Origin: Chthonomonadales bacterium
GTDB lineage: Bacteria > Armatimonadota > Chthonomonadetes > Chthonomonadales > CAJBBX01
Assembly: GCA_020849275.1 (NCBI GenBank)
Contig: JADLGO010000027.1
Coordinates: 70,562 to 104,283, forward strand
Direction: 5' to 3'
Length of the DNA: 33,722 nucleotides
Part shown: positions 1 to 8,730 of the stretch, piece by piece
Position numbering within the stretch: position 1 is the first letter of the stretch
Layout: each line of letters starts with the position of its first letter
The notes under the pieces: model-generated
What the model was told of the DNA's origin: nothing
The model's database searches: none
The model's input: the letters and a program-made list of their open reading frames with translations, nothing else
Made by a program: the position numbers and the translations under genes

Positions 1-508
1 CGTAGGCGAAGCCGATGCCCGCCCCGGCGAGGAGGCCGATGGTGAGCCAGAGCCCGAGGAGACTGATGGTCTCCGCCGGCCTCGCCTGCAGCAGCAGGCC
101 GGCGACCAGGAAGCCTCCTCCGAGCAGCCCGCCTCCAGCGAGCGCCGTCAGCACCGGGCCGCGCCGGTCCTGCACGCGCCCCGCGAAGACCATCACGAGA
201 GCGAACGCCAGAATGCAGACGCCGAACGCGTACTTGAGCTTGCCGGTCTGCTCCGTGTGGAGCTTGCTGGCGGCGGCCTCGTTCGGCACGCTCACGACGC
301 TCAGGTTGGCCGGGGCGGCGGTTGCGCTGCTGGCGGCTCCCTGAATGATAACGCGCGGGAAAACGTGGTCCTCCAACGGTGTCCAGAAAATGCTGTAGCC
401 GTACACCGTACCGAGGATCAACTGGACGATGACGGCGCCCAGAAGCACCCGCCAGCGAGCCGTTTGCGAGACGGCGAGGGCGGTCGCCGGGGCGGTGGCT
501 GTCGACAT
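1..508 (-). CDS. OFA-family MFS transporter, N-terminal part (cut by window edge)
   Basis: About 169 codons are present; the gene runs off the left edge. The start is ATG at 508, preceded on the minus strand by GGGAGG with 5 nt spacing; an out-of-frame ATG lies 4 nt upstream. Residues 19-35 form a first membrane segment (VLLGAVIVQLILGTVYG), followed by an external loop of about 45 residues. After that come a second segment (YAFGVCILAFALVMVF), the cytoplasmic A-motif-like GRVQDRRGP, and two more glycine-rich segments ending in GLLAGAGIGFAY. That pattern fits the oxalate:formate antiporter (OFA) branch of the major facilitator superfamily, which moves small carboxylates or other organic anions across the inner membrane. 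The substrate cannot be read from this half. It is divergent from gyrA. Confidence 0.72.
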   Translation of the reverse strand, partial: MSTATAPATALAVSQTARWRVLLGAVIVQLILGTVYGYSIFWTPLEDHVFPRVIIQGAASSATAAPANLSVVSVPNEAAASKLHTEQTGKLKYAFGVCILAFALVMVFAGRVQDRRGPVLTALAGGGLLGGGFLVAGLLLQARPAETISLLGLWLTIGLLAGAGIGFAY

Positions 509-546
509 GCATGCCTCCCAGTTGCGGTGGCCGCGGCCCGTTGGGG

Positions 547-595
547 GGTCGGGCGCTGGCGCCCACGCGCTTCGCGGGGCGCCAGCCGCCCGACC
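547..595. promoter_or_regulatory. Long near-perfect hairpin in the MFS/gyrA divergent region
   Basis: GGTCGGGC (547-554) plus GCTGGCGCCC (555-564) pair fully with GGGCGCCAGC (577-586) and GCCCGACC (588-595). Only C587 is bulged. The 12-nt apex can itself form a 4-bp CGCG/CGCG stem. The structure ends 38 nt upstream of the MFS start, so it would lie in that gene's 5' leader if transcription starts further upstream. No U-tract follows on either strand, so a simple intrinsic terminator is unlikely. Role unknown. Confidence 0.55.
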
Positions 596-895
596 TGACC
601 TGTGCTCCGCGCTCTCCGTTTGCGGCAGAGCGCTACAACGAAAGCACTCGAAGCTCGTGTGCGCAGGCGGGCGTCCGCGGCCGCGTTACCGCCACCGGCC
701 TGCTATGGTAATTCGGTCCCGAAACCCCGTCTCCTCTTCCGATCACGCCCCTGAGCGGCGCCTACCGCCGTGGGACTGCGTGCACCCGGGCGATGGCCAC
801 ACCCCTGCTCGCCGGCCTCGAGGGCGCGGGGCGCTTTTCGGTTCCCTGCGGTTCATTGCGATTCCTTCTGTTTGGTACGCTTTTCTTTTCGCTGT

Positions 896-917
896 CACTC
901 GGCGCGCGCGCCGAGTG
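896..917. repeat. 22-bp perfect palindrome upstream of gyrA
   Basis: The half-site CACTCGGCGCG is followed at once by its exact reverse complement. It lies about 80 bp upstream of the gyrA -35 element. It could be a protein-binding operator or a cruciform-prone site. Nothing beyond the symmetry supports a particular factor. Confidence 0.45.
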
Positions 918-964
918 CCGACCCCCGTTCGGCCTGCGGGTCTGGCCCGGACCGCGCTCGCGGG

Positions 965-982
965 CGCGCGGTCGACCGCGCG
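965..982. repeat. 18-bp perfect palindrome just upstream of the gyrA promoter
   Basis: The half-site CGCGCGGTC is followed by its exact reverse complement, centred on GTCGAC. The palindrome ends 17 bp before the TTGACA of the gyrA promoter, a typical place for an activator or repressor operator. GC-rich sequence makes chance symmetry somewhat more likely. Confidence 0.4.
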
Positions 983-999
983 GGAATCGCCGCGAGAAG

Positions 1000-1029
1000 T
1001 TGACAAAACTATACATGATCTGCCACAAT
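1000..1029 (+). promoter_or_regulatory. gyrA promoter (sigma70-type)
   Basis: A perfect -35 TTGACA (1000-1005) is followed after 18 bp by CACAAT (1024-1029). An upstream TG at 1021-1022 makes it an extended -10. The spacer is conspicuously AT-rich against GC-rich surroundings. Transcription would start near 1036, giving a leader of about 35 nt before the gyrA start. Confidence 0.65.
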
Positions 1030-1069
1030 GCGAGGTAGGCTGGCCTGGTGATTCGGCGAAGGAGGGACG

Positions 1070-3598
1070 ATGGCAATCGACAGCGATGCGCCTGCCGGAG
1101 GGGGCGAAGGGCCGCGGGGAGTGTTCGTCGTCGACATCGAGGAGGAACTGCGCCGCTCGTATCTGGGGTACGCCGTATCGACGCTGATCGCGCGCGCTCT
1201 TCCGGACGTTCGCGACGGTCTGAAGCCGGTGCAGCGCCGCATCCTGATGGCGATGCACGATCTTAACCTCACGCCGGGCGCCGGGCACCGCAAGTCCGCC
1301 AAGATATGCGGTGACACCAGTGGCAACTATCACCCCCACGGCGAAGCGGTCATCTACCCGACAATGGTGCGCATGGCCCAGTCGTTCAGCCTTCGCTACA
1401 TGCTGGTGGACGGCCAGGGCAACTTCGGCAGCGTGGACGGCGACCCGCCAGCCGCCATGCGGTACACCGAGGCGCGCATGTCGGCCTTCGCCACCGAGAT
1501 GCTGCAGGACCTGGACCGGGACGCGGTCGACTGGATGCCCAACTATGACCAGACGCGTCCGGAGCCCACCGTGCTCCCGTCGCGCTTCCCCAACCTGCTC
1601 TGCAATGGCAGCGAGGGCATCGCGGTGGGCATGACGACCAAGATCCCGCCGCACAACCTGCGCGAGGTCTGCGACGTGTGCACGCACATGATCGACAACC
1701 CGGACGCCACGGCGGCCGACCTGCTGAGGATGATGCCGGGTCCGGACTTCCCAACCGCCGGGATCATCCTCGGCGTGCGCGGCATCCGCGAGGCCTACGA
1801 GACCGGCCGCGGCCGCATCACCGTTCAGGCCAACGTGCAGATCGAGCCTCTGGAGGGCGCGCGCAACGCGATCGTCATATCGGAGCTGCCCTACCAGGTG
1901 AACAAGCAGCGCCTGATCGAGGACATCGCCGACCTGGTCAAGCAGAAGCGAATCGACGGCATCACCGACATTCAGGACTTCACCGACCGTCATGGCATGC
2001 GCGTGGTCATCTCGCTGCGCCGCGACGCCTACCCGAAGAAGGTGCTTAACTTCCTTCTGAAGCACACGGCGCTGCGGACCACCTTCGGCGTCATCATGCT
2101 GGCACTCGTAGATAACCAGCCGCGCCTGCTGACGCTGCCGCAGGTCGTCAACCACTTCCTGAATCACCGGCGCCAGATCGTCCTGCGGCGGACGCGCTAC
2201 GAGCTAGGCCGCGCCAAGCAGCGCGCCCACATCCTTGAGGGCTTCCAGATCGCCCTGGACTTCCTCGACGAGATCATCCGCATCATTCGCAACGCCGATG
2301 ACGACACGGTGGCGCGCACGCAGATGATGGCGCGCTTCGGGCTGACGCAGCTTCAGGCCGAGGCGATCCTCTCCATGCAGCTTCGTCAGCTCACGCGCCT
2401 CAACCGCGCCCGCGTCGAGGACGAGTATCGCGGCAAGCTCAAGGAGATCGCCGGCTACGAGGACATCCTGGTGACGCCGGCCAGAGTGAACGCGATCATT
2501 CGCGCGGAGTTGCGCACACTGAAGGAGAAGCACGGGGATGAGCGCCGCACGCGCATCGTTCCGACCGAAGCGGAGGAGATCGGCGAGGAGGACCTGATCC
2601 CCGAGGAGGACATGCTCCTCACGATCACGCGCGACGGCTACGTGAAGCGCGTGCCAATGGACGCTTACCGCACTCAGAAGCGCGGCGGCCGCGGCATAAT
2701 CGGCGCCAACACGAAGGAAGAGGACACGATCGAGCACCTGTTCGTGGCGAACACGCACGACTACGTGCTCTTCTTCACGAATCGCGGCCGCGTCTACAAA
2801 CTGAAGGCCTACGAGGTGCCCCAGAGCACACGCACGGCGATGGGCACGGCGATCGTCAATCTGATCAACATCGAGCCAGGCGACGTCGTGACCGCCAGTG
2901 TCCCCGTCAAGGACTTGCAGAGCGCCGAGGGCTTCATGCTCATGGCCACGCGCAACGGGGAGGTGAAGCGAGTGGACCTGCGCGAGTTCGCCAACCTGCG
3001 CGCCAACGGCCTGATCTGCTTCGACCTGGAGGCGGACGACGAGCTCAAATGGGTCAAACTGACCGACGGCTCGCAGGAGTGCATGCTCATCACGGAGGGC
3101 GGCAAGGCGATCCGCTTCGCCGAGGGCGACGTCCCCACGCGCGGCCGGCCGGCCGGCGGCGTGCGCGGCATCGAGATGCGCGGCGGCACCGGACAGATCC
3201 ATGACCACGTCGTGGCGATGGACGTTGTGCGGCCGACGAGCGAGCTGCTGGTGGTGGGCGAGCGGGGCGTCGGCAAGCGCACGGCGCTGGCGAGCTATCG
3301 GACCCAGAGCCGCGGCGGCAAGGGCCTGATCACGATGGACATCACCGAGAAGACCGGCCCGATCGTCGACGGTGTCGTGGTGGAGCCCGACGACCGGCTG
3401 ATGATCATCACGTCGAACGGCATCACGATTCGCATGGAGGTGGAGGGGATTCGCAAGACGGGCCGAAGCACGCAGGGGGTCAAGCTCATCAACCTGGACT
3501 CCGGCGACCGCGTGGCACGGATCGAGCGCCTCGCGCGCACCGAAGCGGCGGAAAACGCCGTGCGGGCGCAGGCCGAGAAGAAAGACGGCGCGAAGTAG
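1070..3598 (+). CDS. gyrA: DNA gyrase subunit A
   Basis: This 842-residue type IIA topoisomerase subunit cuts and rejoins DNA, and with GyrB introduces negative supercoils. The ATG at 1070 follows GGAGGG. The breakage-reunion domain is intact: the catalytic tyrosine is Tyr132 in AAMRYTEAR, preceded by the conserved [15 protein letters not shown] stretch. A GyrA box, QKRGGRG, and repeated blade motifs mark the C-terminal DNA-wrapping domain, which favours GyrA over ParC. The quinolone-contact region reads [13 protein letters not shown]. Compared with E. coli, Asp82 is Glu, Ser83 is Ala93 and Asp87 is Pro97, so both residues that anchor the drug-metal bridge are missing. No gyrB is nearby. The gene has its own promoter and ends at a strong hairpin. 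Confidence 0.97.
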   Translation: MAIDSDAPAGGGEGPRGVFVVDIEEELRRSYLGYAVSTLIARALPDVRDGLKPVQRRILMAMHDLNLTPGAGHRKSAKICGDTSGNYHPHGEAVIYPTMVRMAQSFSLRYMLVDGQGNFGSVDGDPPAAMRYTEARMSAFATEMLQDLDRDAVDWMPNYDQTRPEPTVLPSRFPNLLCNGSEGIAVGMTTKIPPHNLREVCDVCTHMIDNPDATAADLLRMMPGPDFPTAGIILGVRGIREAYETGRGRITVQANVQIEPLEGARNAIVISELPYQVNKQRLIEDIADLVKQKRIDGITDIQDFTDRHGMRVVISLRRDAYPKKVLNFLLKHTALRTTFGVIMLALVDNQPRLLTLPQVVNHFLNHRRQIVLRRTRYELGRAKQRAHILEGFQIALDFLDEIIRIIRNADDDTVARTQMMARFGLTQLQAEAILSMQLRQLTRLNRARVEDEYRGKLKEIAGYEDILVTPARVNAIIRAELRTLKEKHGDERRTRIVPTEAEEIGEEDLIPEEDMLLTITRDGYVKRVPMDAYRTQKRGGRGIIGANTKEEDTIEHLFVANTHDYVLFFTNRGRVYKLKAYEVPQSTRTAMGTAIVNLINIEPGDVVTASVPVKDLQSAEGFMLMATRNGEVKRVDLREFANLRANGLICFDLEADDELKWVKLTDGSQECMLITEGGKAIRFAEGDVPTRGRPAGGVRGIEMRGGTGQIHDHVVAMDVVRPTSELLVVGERGVGKRTALASYRTQSRGGKGLITMDITEKTGPIVDGVVVEPDDRLMIITSNGITIRMEVEGIRKTGRSTQGVKLINLDSGDRVARIERLARTEAAENAVRAQAEKKDGAK

Positions 3599-3619
3599 CG
3601 CCATGCGGCAACCAAGCAG

Positions 3620-3657
3620 CGTCGAGGGCCCCGGCCGCAAGGCCGGGGCCCTCGACG
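3620..3657. terminator. Bidirectional terminator between gyrA and the CDGSH gene
   Basis: A perfect 17-bp stem (3620-3636 with 3641-3657) is closed by a GCAA (GNRA) tetraloop. It lies 21 bp after the gyrA stop and 13 bp from the stop of the convergent CDGSH gene. There is no U-run, so it may block readthrough from both sides or act with Rho. Confidence 0.75.
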
Positions 3658-3670
3658 TGAGCAGGGACCC

Positions 3671-3877
3671 CTACGTTTCGGTGCCGTCCGCCCAACCGCA
3701 GCGCTTGTGCGTTCCGTCGCAGAACGGCTTTCCGCGGGACTGCCCGCACCGACAGAGGAAGATGCTCCCCTCGCCGGTGTCGATCGGGATCTCGTTGCCC
3801 TCCAGGTCCACGAGGCGCACCTCGCCCGTCACCCGGTAGGGTCCGTTGCGCCGCACCTGGATCACCACCTCGCCCAT
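3671..3877 (-). CDS. CDGSH iron-sulfur domain protein
   Basis: This 68-residue protein carries the mitoNEET/CDGSH [2Fe-2S] ligand set: Cys42, Cys44, Cys53 and His57, in LCRCGQSRGKPFCDGTHKR. The signature reads CDGTH here. A short beta-rich N-terminal part (GPYRVTGEVRLVDLEGNEI) precedes the motif, the usual layout of single-motif bacterial members. It should bind one redox-active, acid-labile cluster; its partner is unknown. The ATG at 3877 follows GGGAGG. The gene starts 25 nt after the tldD stop, so it is probably the last gene of the minus-strand S9 peptidase-SDR-tldD group. Confidence 0.9.
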   Translation of the reverse strand: MGEVVIQVRRNGPYRVTGEVRLVDLEGNEIPIDTGEGSIFLCRCGQSRGKPFCDGTHKRCGWADGTET

Positions 3878-3902
3878 TCGCGCGTCCTCCCACGCCTCTG
3901 GC

Positions 3903-5342
3903 TCACCGCGCGGCGCCCACCTTCACGCGGCGGAACCGGGCCGGCGCGGCCCCGTGCGTCATCTGCGAGATCTGCATCGGGTCGCCCTTGCCACAGTTGA
4001 GCACGCCGTCAGGCACCCAGAACCGCTCGTCGCAGACCGCGTCGCAGGAGCTCCAGAAGTCGGTGGTCATGCTCTGGTAGGTCACGTTCTTCAGCATGCG
4101 GGTCCGCTTTCCGCGGCGGATCTCCCAGAAGGCGTCGCCGCCGAACTGGAAATTGCAGCGCATCTGGTCGATCGAGAAGGAACCCCGCCCCTCGATGTAG
4201 ATACCGTCGTCGGTGTCAGCGATCAGCTCCTCGGGCGTGAGCGGCGCATTGCCGGGCATCAGCGAGAGGTTGGGGATGCGCACGATCGGGATGCTGCCCC
4301 AGTTGTCGGCGCGGCATCCACCCACGCTGCGCTCAAGCCCGATCTCGCCCGCCACCTCGCGGCCCGTGCTGTAGCCGACGAACAGGCCCTCATCCACGAT
4401 GCTCCAGCGCTGGCCGGCCACGCCATCGTCGTCGAAGCCGTGCGTGGCCAGGCCCGCCGGCAGCGTGTTGTCCGCCACGAAGCTCACCCGTGGCGAGCCG
4501 TACCGCAGGTGGCGAAGCTTGTCAGGCGTCGCGAAGCTCCGGCCCGCCAGCGACTCCTCGTAGCCGAGCGCGCGGTCGAGCTCGGTGGCATGGCCCACCG
4601 ATTCGTGGATCGTCAGCGAGAGGTTCTGCGGGTCGAGGATCAGGTCCCTGACGCCCATCTCGCACTCGTCCGCCCGCAGATGCTCCAGAGCCTGCAGGGC
4701 CACGCGCTCGGCGTTGGCGAGCAGGTCGTCGGCGTCGATGTTCTCGTAGCCCTTCGTCAACGGGGGAGGCACATAGGAGCGCGAGCGCGCATCGCCCTCG
4801 CCCACAGCCGTCGCCATGTAGCCCGCGCCGGTCGTCACGACCACGCTGGAAAGATCGGATCCCTCCGAGCTGACGAAATGGCGCTCATCCTTACGGAGCG
4901 TCATGAACCCCTCGGCCTTGCGAATGCCCGTGTGCCGCAGGAGCCGCTCGTTGATGGCCAGAAGGAGCCCGACCTTCTGGTCGATGGGCACGGTGAACGG
5001 GTCGATGCGGCAATCGGTGCGGAATTCCGCGGTGCGCGGCGGCTCGGGCACGAGCCGGACGGGCGAGCGCAGCGTGGAGGCGCTCGCCCGCGCGATGGCG
5101 ACGGCCTGCGCGGCGGCTCGCATGGCCTCCTCGCGCGTGAGCGTGCCGGTGCCGGCGAACCCCCAGGCGCCGTCGACGATCACGCGGACACCGAGGCCGA
5201 CGTCCTCGGTGTCGAGGATCCCGCGCACCCGCTCGTCCTCGGTGCCGATGTTCTGCCGCAGGTGGCGCACGAGGCGCACGTCGGCATACGCCGCGCCGCG
5301 CCGCACGGCGGTATCGAGGGCCAGGCTGGCCAACTCCTTCAA
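3903..5342 (-). CDS. tldD: TldD/PmbA-family zinc metalloprotease, TldD-like
   Basis: This 479-residue protein has the TldD signature HExxxH at His246-Glu247-His251 (LTIHESVGHATELDRALG) and the conserved C-terminal cysteine motif LNCGKGDP at Cys450. In known systems TldD is the catalytic half of the TldD/TldE heterodimer that degrades unfolded peptides and matures some RiPPs or antitoxins. The start is TTG at 5342: an in-frame TGA sits two codons upstream, and GGAGGTGAG lies just before the TTG, so this start is well supported. No TldE (PmbA) gene adjoins it. It lies 68 nt downstream of the SDR gene and 25 nt before the CDGSH gene. No RiPP precursor is visible nearby. Confidence 0.92.
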   Translation of the reverse strand: MKELASLALDTAVRRGAAYADVRLVRHLRQNIGTEDERVRGILDTEDVGLGVRVIVDGAWGFAGTGTLTREEAMRAAAQAVAIARASASTLRSPVRLVPEPPRTAEFRTDCRIDPFTVPIDQKVGLLLAINERLLRHTGIRKAEGFMTLRKDERHFVSSEGSDLSSVVVTTGAGYMATAVGEGDARSRSYVPPPLTKGYENIDADDLLANAERVALQALEHLRADECEMGVRDLILDPQNLSLTIHESVGHATELDRALGYEESLAGRSFATPDKLRHLRYGSPRVSFVADNTLPAGLATHGFDDDGVAGQRWSIVDEGLFVGYSTGREVAGEIGLERSVGGCRADNWGSIPIVRIPNLSLMPGNAPLTPEELIADTDDGIYIEGRGSFSIDQMRCNFQFGGDAFWEIRRGKRTRMLKNVTYQSMTTDFWSSCDAVCDERFWVPDGVLNCGKGDPMQISQMTHGAAPARFRRVKVGAAR

Positions 5343-5410
5343 GGCTCACCTCCGCGATCCGCCCGGCGCCCGCCGGCGTGGCCGGCGCCTGGCATCGTGC
5401 CGCGCGCCCG

Positions 5411-6196
5411 CTACACGGGCCAGCTCCGCGGCGAAAGCTGCGTGGTCAGACCCCCATCCACGTAGAGGATCTGGCCGGTGATGTAGGATGCCTGGTCGGA
5501 GGCAAGGAAGGCGACCGCCGCGGCCACCTCGGCCGCGGTCCCGGCGCGCCCGAGCGGCACCGCCTCCAGGGGGCGCGGGGCGACGTCGTCGCGCAGCTCG
5601 GGTATGGGGCCGGGAGCCACCGCGTTCACGCGGATGCCCTCCGTTCCGTAGTCGAGCGCCAGGGCGCGGACCAGGCCGTCCGCGGCGGCCTTCGCCGCGT
5701 CGTAGGGCAGTCCGCGATGGTGGGCCCGGAGCGCGCCGACCGTCGAGACGTAGACGAGCGCGCCGTGACCTCGCGGAGCCATGAGCGCGTGCGATTTGCG
5801 CGCGAGCACGAAGGCTGCCCGGGCGATCGTCGCGAACGCGCGGTCCCACTGCGGGTCGGTCACCCGGCGCGCATCCGTCTGGAGCATGGCCGCCGCGTTG
5901 TGCACCATCACGTCCACCGTGTCGTACCGCTCGACTGTCAGGTCGAACAGACGATCCAGGTCGGCGTCGATCGAGACGTCCGCAGTGAGCGCGGCGCACT
6001 CCCCGCCCGCCGCGCTTACCAGCGCGCAGGTTTCCTCGATCGGTTGTGCTCGGCGCCCGCAGACGACCACGCGCGCCCGCTCGGCGGCCAACCGCAAGGC
6101 GATTCCCCGTCCGATGTTCGTGCCGCCGCCGGTCACGATGGCCGTGCGCCCGGCGAGGTCGGCGAAGCAGGGGCCGACCGGGTCACGGAACGCCAC
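5411..6196 (-). CDS. SDR-family NAD(P)-dependent oxidoreductase
   Basis: This 261-residue classical short-chain dehydrogenase/reductase shows the cofactor motif TGGGTNIGRG near the N-terminus, HNAA in place of NNAG, the catalytic serine in YVSTVGA, and YDAAKAA as the YxxxK active site. The family C-terminal motif RVNAVAPGPI and a YITGQILYVDGG ending are also present. A longer open frame exists upstream, but GTG at 6196 with GGAGG 5 nt before it is the sensible start. With it the gene overlaps the S9 peptidase end by 14 nt, implying translational coupling. FabG-like or sugar/alcohol dehydrogenase functions are equally possible. Confidence 0.88.
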   Translation of the reverse strand: MAFRDPVGPCFADLAGRTAIVTGGGTNIGRGIALRLAAERARVVVCGRRAQPIEETCALVSAAGGECAALTADVSIDADLDRLFDLTVERYDTVDVMVHNAAAMLQTDARRVTDPQWDRAFATIARAAFVLARKSHALMAPRGHGALVYVSTVGALRAHHRGLPYDAAKAAADGLVRALALDYGTEGIRVNAVAPGPIPELRDDVAPRPLEAVPLGRAGTAAEVAAAVAFLASDQASYITGQILYVDGGLTTQLSPRSWPV

Positions 6197-8714
6197 GACG
6201 ACCTCCGCCTCGCCGCGCGCGCAAGGCCGGGCGGCGCCGCTTCTGCGGTCCCGGCACGGGGAGTGGCTCGCCGGGCGCGGGCTCTGGTTGCGGCCGAGAA
6301 GCCGGCGGTTCCCCTTCGGGCTGCTCCTCCTCGCCTGGCGGCGGCTTCTCGCCCAGGCCAAAGCCAACCGGCGGGAAGCCGTCGACTGTTAGCACGAAGT
6401 CGCCCCCGCGTTCCGGGATCCGAAAGCCCGGGGCCACGGCAAAGCTCACGCGGCCAGTGTCGGGGTCCGGATGCGCCACGATAGTCAGTTCTCCGCCGCG
6501 CACGAGCGTCTTGCCCCCACCCACGTCGGCCACCACGCCAGCCAGGCCGCAGGCGCCCTCGCCGGCGTGTGCGAGCGCCACTTCGGCCAGCGCGAACTCC
6601 CAGCTCTCCTCGACGGGCTCCAGGCTGCCCACCGCGATCGTTACCTCCAGCAGGCGTCCCTCGTCGCGATCCCAGCCGGCGCACTCGACGTCATCAGCGC
6701 GCAGCACGTGCAGCTCATAGCCCTCATGGTCGATCCGGTCGCCGATGCGTCCGACAGCCGTCCCCTCAGCCGGGCGCTTCAGATAGCGGTCGAACCATGC
6801 CAGGCAGCGTCGCATCTCGTCGAGCCGGTGCGCCGGCTCGCGCAGGCCGTGGCCTTCGCGCGGGTAGCGGACGAACTCCACGGTCGCCCCACGGTCGCGC
6901 AGCGCCCGATACATCTCGCGCGAGTTGCTGATGAACGTGTTGGTGTCGCTCTCTCCGTGCACGATGAGGACGGGCGTCTTGATTTGTTCCAGGTAGGTCG
7001 CCGGGGAGCGCTCGCGGTAGATGGCCGGGTCGTCCCAGTAGTGAGCGCCCATGTAGTCCGGCTCCCAGCGCGAGATCTCGGAGTTGCTGTAGTCGGACAC
7101 CAGGCTGAAGATGCCGAACATGGAGATGGCCGCTGCGAAGCGGTCCGTCTGCGTGATGGCCCAGTTCGTCATGTAGCCTCCATAGGATCCGCCCATGATC
7201 CCGATGTGGGCCGGGTCGGCGAGGCCTCGCTCCACCAGCAGGTCGACGCCCGCCATGATGTCGGCGAAATCGCCGCCGCCCAGGTCGCGCCGATTGGCGG
7301 TGCTGAACGCGTTGCCGTAGCCCTCGCTCCCACGGTAGTTGGGCTTCAGCACGCGGTAGCCCTCGGCCGCCCAGACGGCGTGCTCGTGGTAGCTGCGCAG
7401 CGTGTTGGTCGCCCGGCCCTTGGGGCCGCCATGCACCTGTACCACCAGCGGCAGGGCCGCGTCATCGCGCGCTCCAGAGGGGTGCGTCAGAACGCCCTCG
7501 ATCTCCCATTCGCCGCTTCGCCAGCGGACGACCTCCTGACGCGGGAGGATATAGTCCTCCTCGAGCGCCTTGCCCATCTCCGTGAGCCGCTGGCGCGAGC
7601 CGTCCGGCTGAAGCGCGTAGAGGTCGGGCGAGGCCGCGACGCTCTCGAGCGCCGCCACGATGACCCCGGCCGAGCTCACATCGGCGTCCAGCACGCATGC
7701 GGGGCTCTCGCCCAGGGGCGCGTCGGCCAGGCCGTCGGGGCCCAGCCGCACGATGCGGTCCGCGGTGCCGTCGGCGGCCACCGCGCAGAGGCCGCCGGCG
7801 CCGGCGCGCCACACGATCGAGTGCGCGTCGTAGCGCAAGCCGGCGAACAGGTTGCGCGGCTCGCCGCCGGCCTCGTCCACCACCCAGGGACACTCTTGCG
7901 AGTAGCTGAGCGCCGGGTCGATCGGGGCCAGGAACGCGATCTGCCGACCATCGGGCGACCACCGCGGCGCGAACTGGCCGCCCGCCCGCTCGATCAGCTT
8001 GCGCGGCTCGCCCTGCTCGATCTCCAGCACGAACAGGTCGTACTGGTGGTAGTCGTTGGCGTCGCCGGTGTAGTTCGTGCTGAACACGATGCGCTTGCCG
8101 TCCGGCGACAGGTCGAACTCGGCGATGCCGAAATCGCCCGTGAAGAGGAGCTCGGGCTTGCGATCCTCCAGCTCGACCTCCCAGAACTGCCGCCGCAGCT
8201 TGTCCTGCTGCTCAACGCAGGCGTCCGCCTTGCGCTTGCGCGCGTCGTCGCGGGCGTACTGGAGCGCCTGCGGCCGGCTCTCTGGGGCCAGGAAGACGAG
8301 CGCCTCGCTATCGGGGGTCCAGCGGAACGAGCGGACGCCTTCGCGCGCCTTCGTCAGCCGCCGCGCCTCGCCGCCGTCGGCGGGGATCACCCAGAGCTGC
8401 TCGCGCGGGCCCTCCTCCTCCTCTTCGAGAGGCGGCGCCTCGGTCATGTCCGGACGGGCGGAGAGGAAGGCGATCCAGCGGCCGTCCGGTGACCAGAGAG
8501 GTTCACGCTCGCCCTCCCAGCTATAGGTGAGCTGGCGCGGCCGCGGGTCGGTCAGTCCGACCATCCAGAGGTGGGCCGTGACGCGACTCTCCTCGAAGTC
8601 CGATTCCGCCACGACGAACACGACTCGCCTGCCTTCCGGGGAAACACTCGGGCTGTGTGGCACCTTCGTCTCGAGGAGGGCTCGCAAGCTCAGGCGCTGC
8701 CTGGTCTCTGGCAT
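6183..8714 (-). CDS. S9-family serine peptidase (acylaminoacyl-peptidase type) with C-terminal extension
   Basis: This 843-residue protein has a beta-propeller with repeated SPDGR/SPDGK blades (about residues 20-390) and an alpha/beta-hydrolase domain (about 395-647). The likely catalytic triad is Ser510 in GGSYGGYM, Asp590 in HGESDTN and His622 in REGHGL, with HGG at 428-430 for the oxyanion hole. These features fit S9C-type oligopeptidases, which trim short or N-acylated peptides. No signal peptide is seen, so it is probably cytoplasmic. Family members usually end near residue 650; this one continues about 190 residues as a beta-rich segment (about 655-785) and then a Pro/Glu-rich, finally Arg-rich tail. 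The beta segment resembles DUF4352/Ig-like domains, tentatively. The ATG at 8714 has only a weak Shine-Dalgarno sequence. Confidence 0.92.
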   Translation of the reverse strand: MPETRQRLSLRALLETKVPHSPSVSPEGRRVVFVVAESDFEESRVTAHLWMVGLTDPRPRQLTYSWEGEREPLWSPDGRWIAFLSARPDMTEAPPLEEEEEGPREQLWVIPADGGEARRLTKAREGVRSFRWTPDSEALVFLAPESRPQALQYARDDARKRKADACVEQQDKLRRQFWEVELEDRKPELLFTGDFGIAEFDLSPDGKRIVFSTNYTGDANDYHQYDLFVLEIEQGEPRKLIERAGGQFAPRWSPDGRQIAFLAPIDPALSYSQECPWVVDEAGGEPRNLFAGLRYDAHSIVWRAGAGGLCAVAADGTADRIVRLGPDGLADAPLGESPACVLDADVSSAGVIVAALESVAASPDLYALQPDGSRQRLTEMGKALEEDYILPRQEVVRWRSGEWEIEGVLTHPSGARDDAALPLVVQVHGGPKGRATNTLRSYHEHAVWAAEGYRVLKPNYRGSEGYGNAFSTANRRDLGGGDFADIMAGVDLLVERGLADPAHIGIMGGSYGGYMTNWAITQTDRFAAAISMFGIFSLVSDYSNSEISRWEPDYMGAHYWDDPAIYRERSPATYLEQIKTPVLIVHGESDTNTFISNSREMYRALRDRGATVEFVRYPREGHGLREPAHRLDEMRRCLAWFDRYLKRPAEGTAVGRIGDRIDHEGYELHVLRADDVECAGWDRDEGRLLEVTIAVGSLEPVEESWEFALAEVALAHAGEGACGLAGVVADVGGGKTLVRGGELTIVAHPDPDTGRVSFAVAPGFRIPERGGDFVLTVDGFPPVGFGLGEKPPPGEEEQPEGEPPASRPQPEPAPGEPLPVPGPQKRRRPALRARRGGGRRGVP

Positions 8715-8730
8715 GGGGCGTTACCTGAAG

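Noticed and set aside
509-1069. Short open frames in the MFS-gyrA divergent region
   Set aside because: They overlap one another on both strands and the gyrA promoter, and show no family motif or convincing ribosome-binding site.
743-2167. 474-codon minus-strand open frame opposite gyrA
   Set aside because: Shadow of gyrA in GC-rich DNA; low-complexity His/Arg/Val-rich product without family motifs.
2204-3640. 478-codon minus-strand open frame opposite the gyrA 3' half
   Set aside because: Same reason; it also crosses the terminator hairpin.
3846-5465. 539-codon plus-strand open frame opposite tldD
   Set aside because: Antisense shadow; tldD has all family motifs and a strong ribosome-binding site.
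6471-8492. 673-codon plus-strand open frame opposite the S9 peptidase
   Set aside because: Antisense shadow; no recognisable domains.
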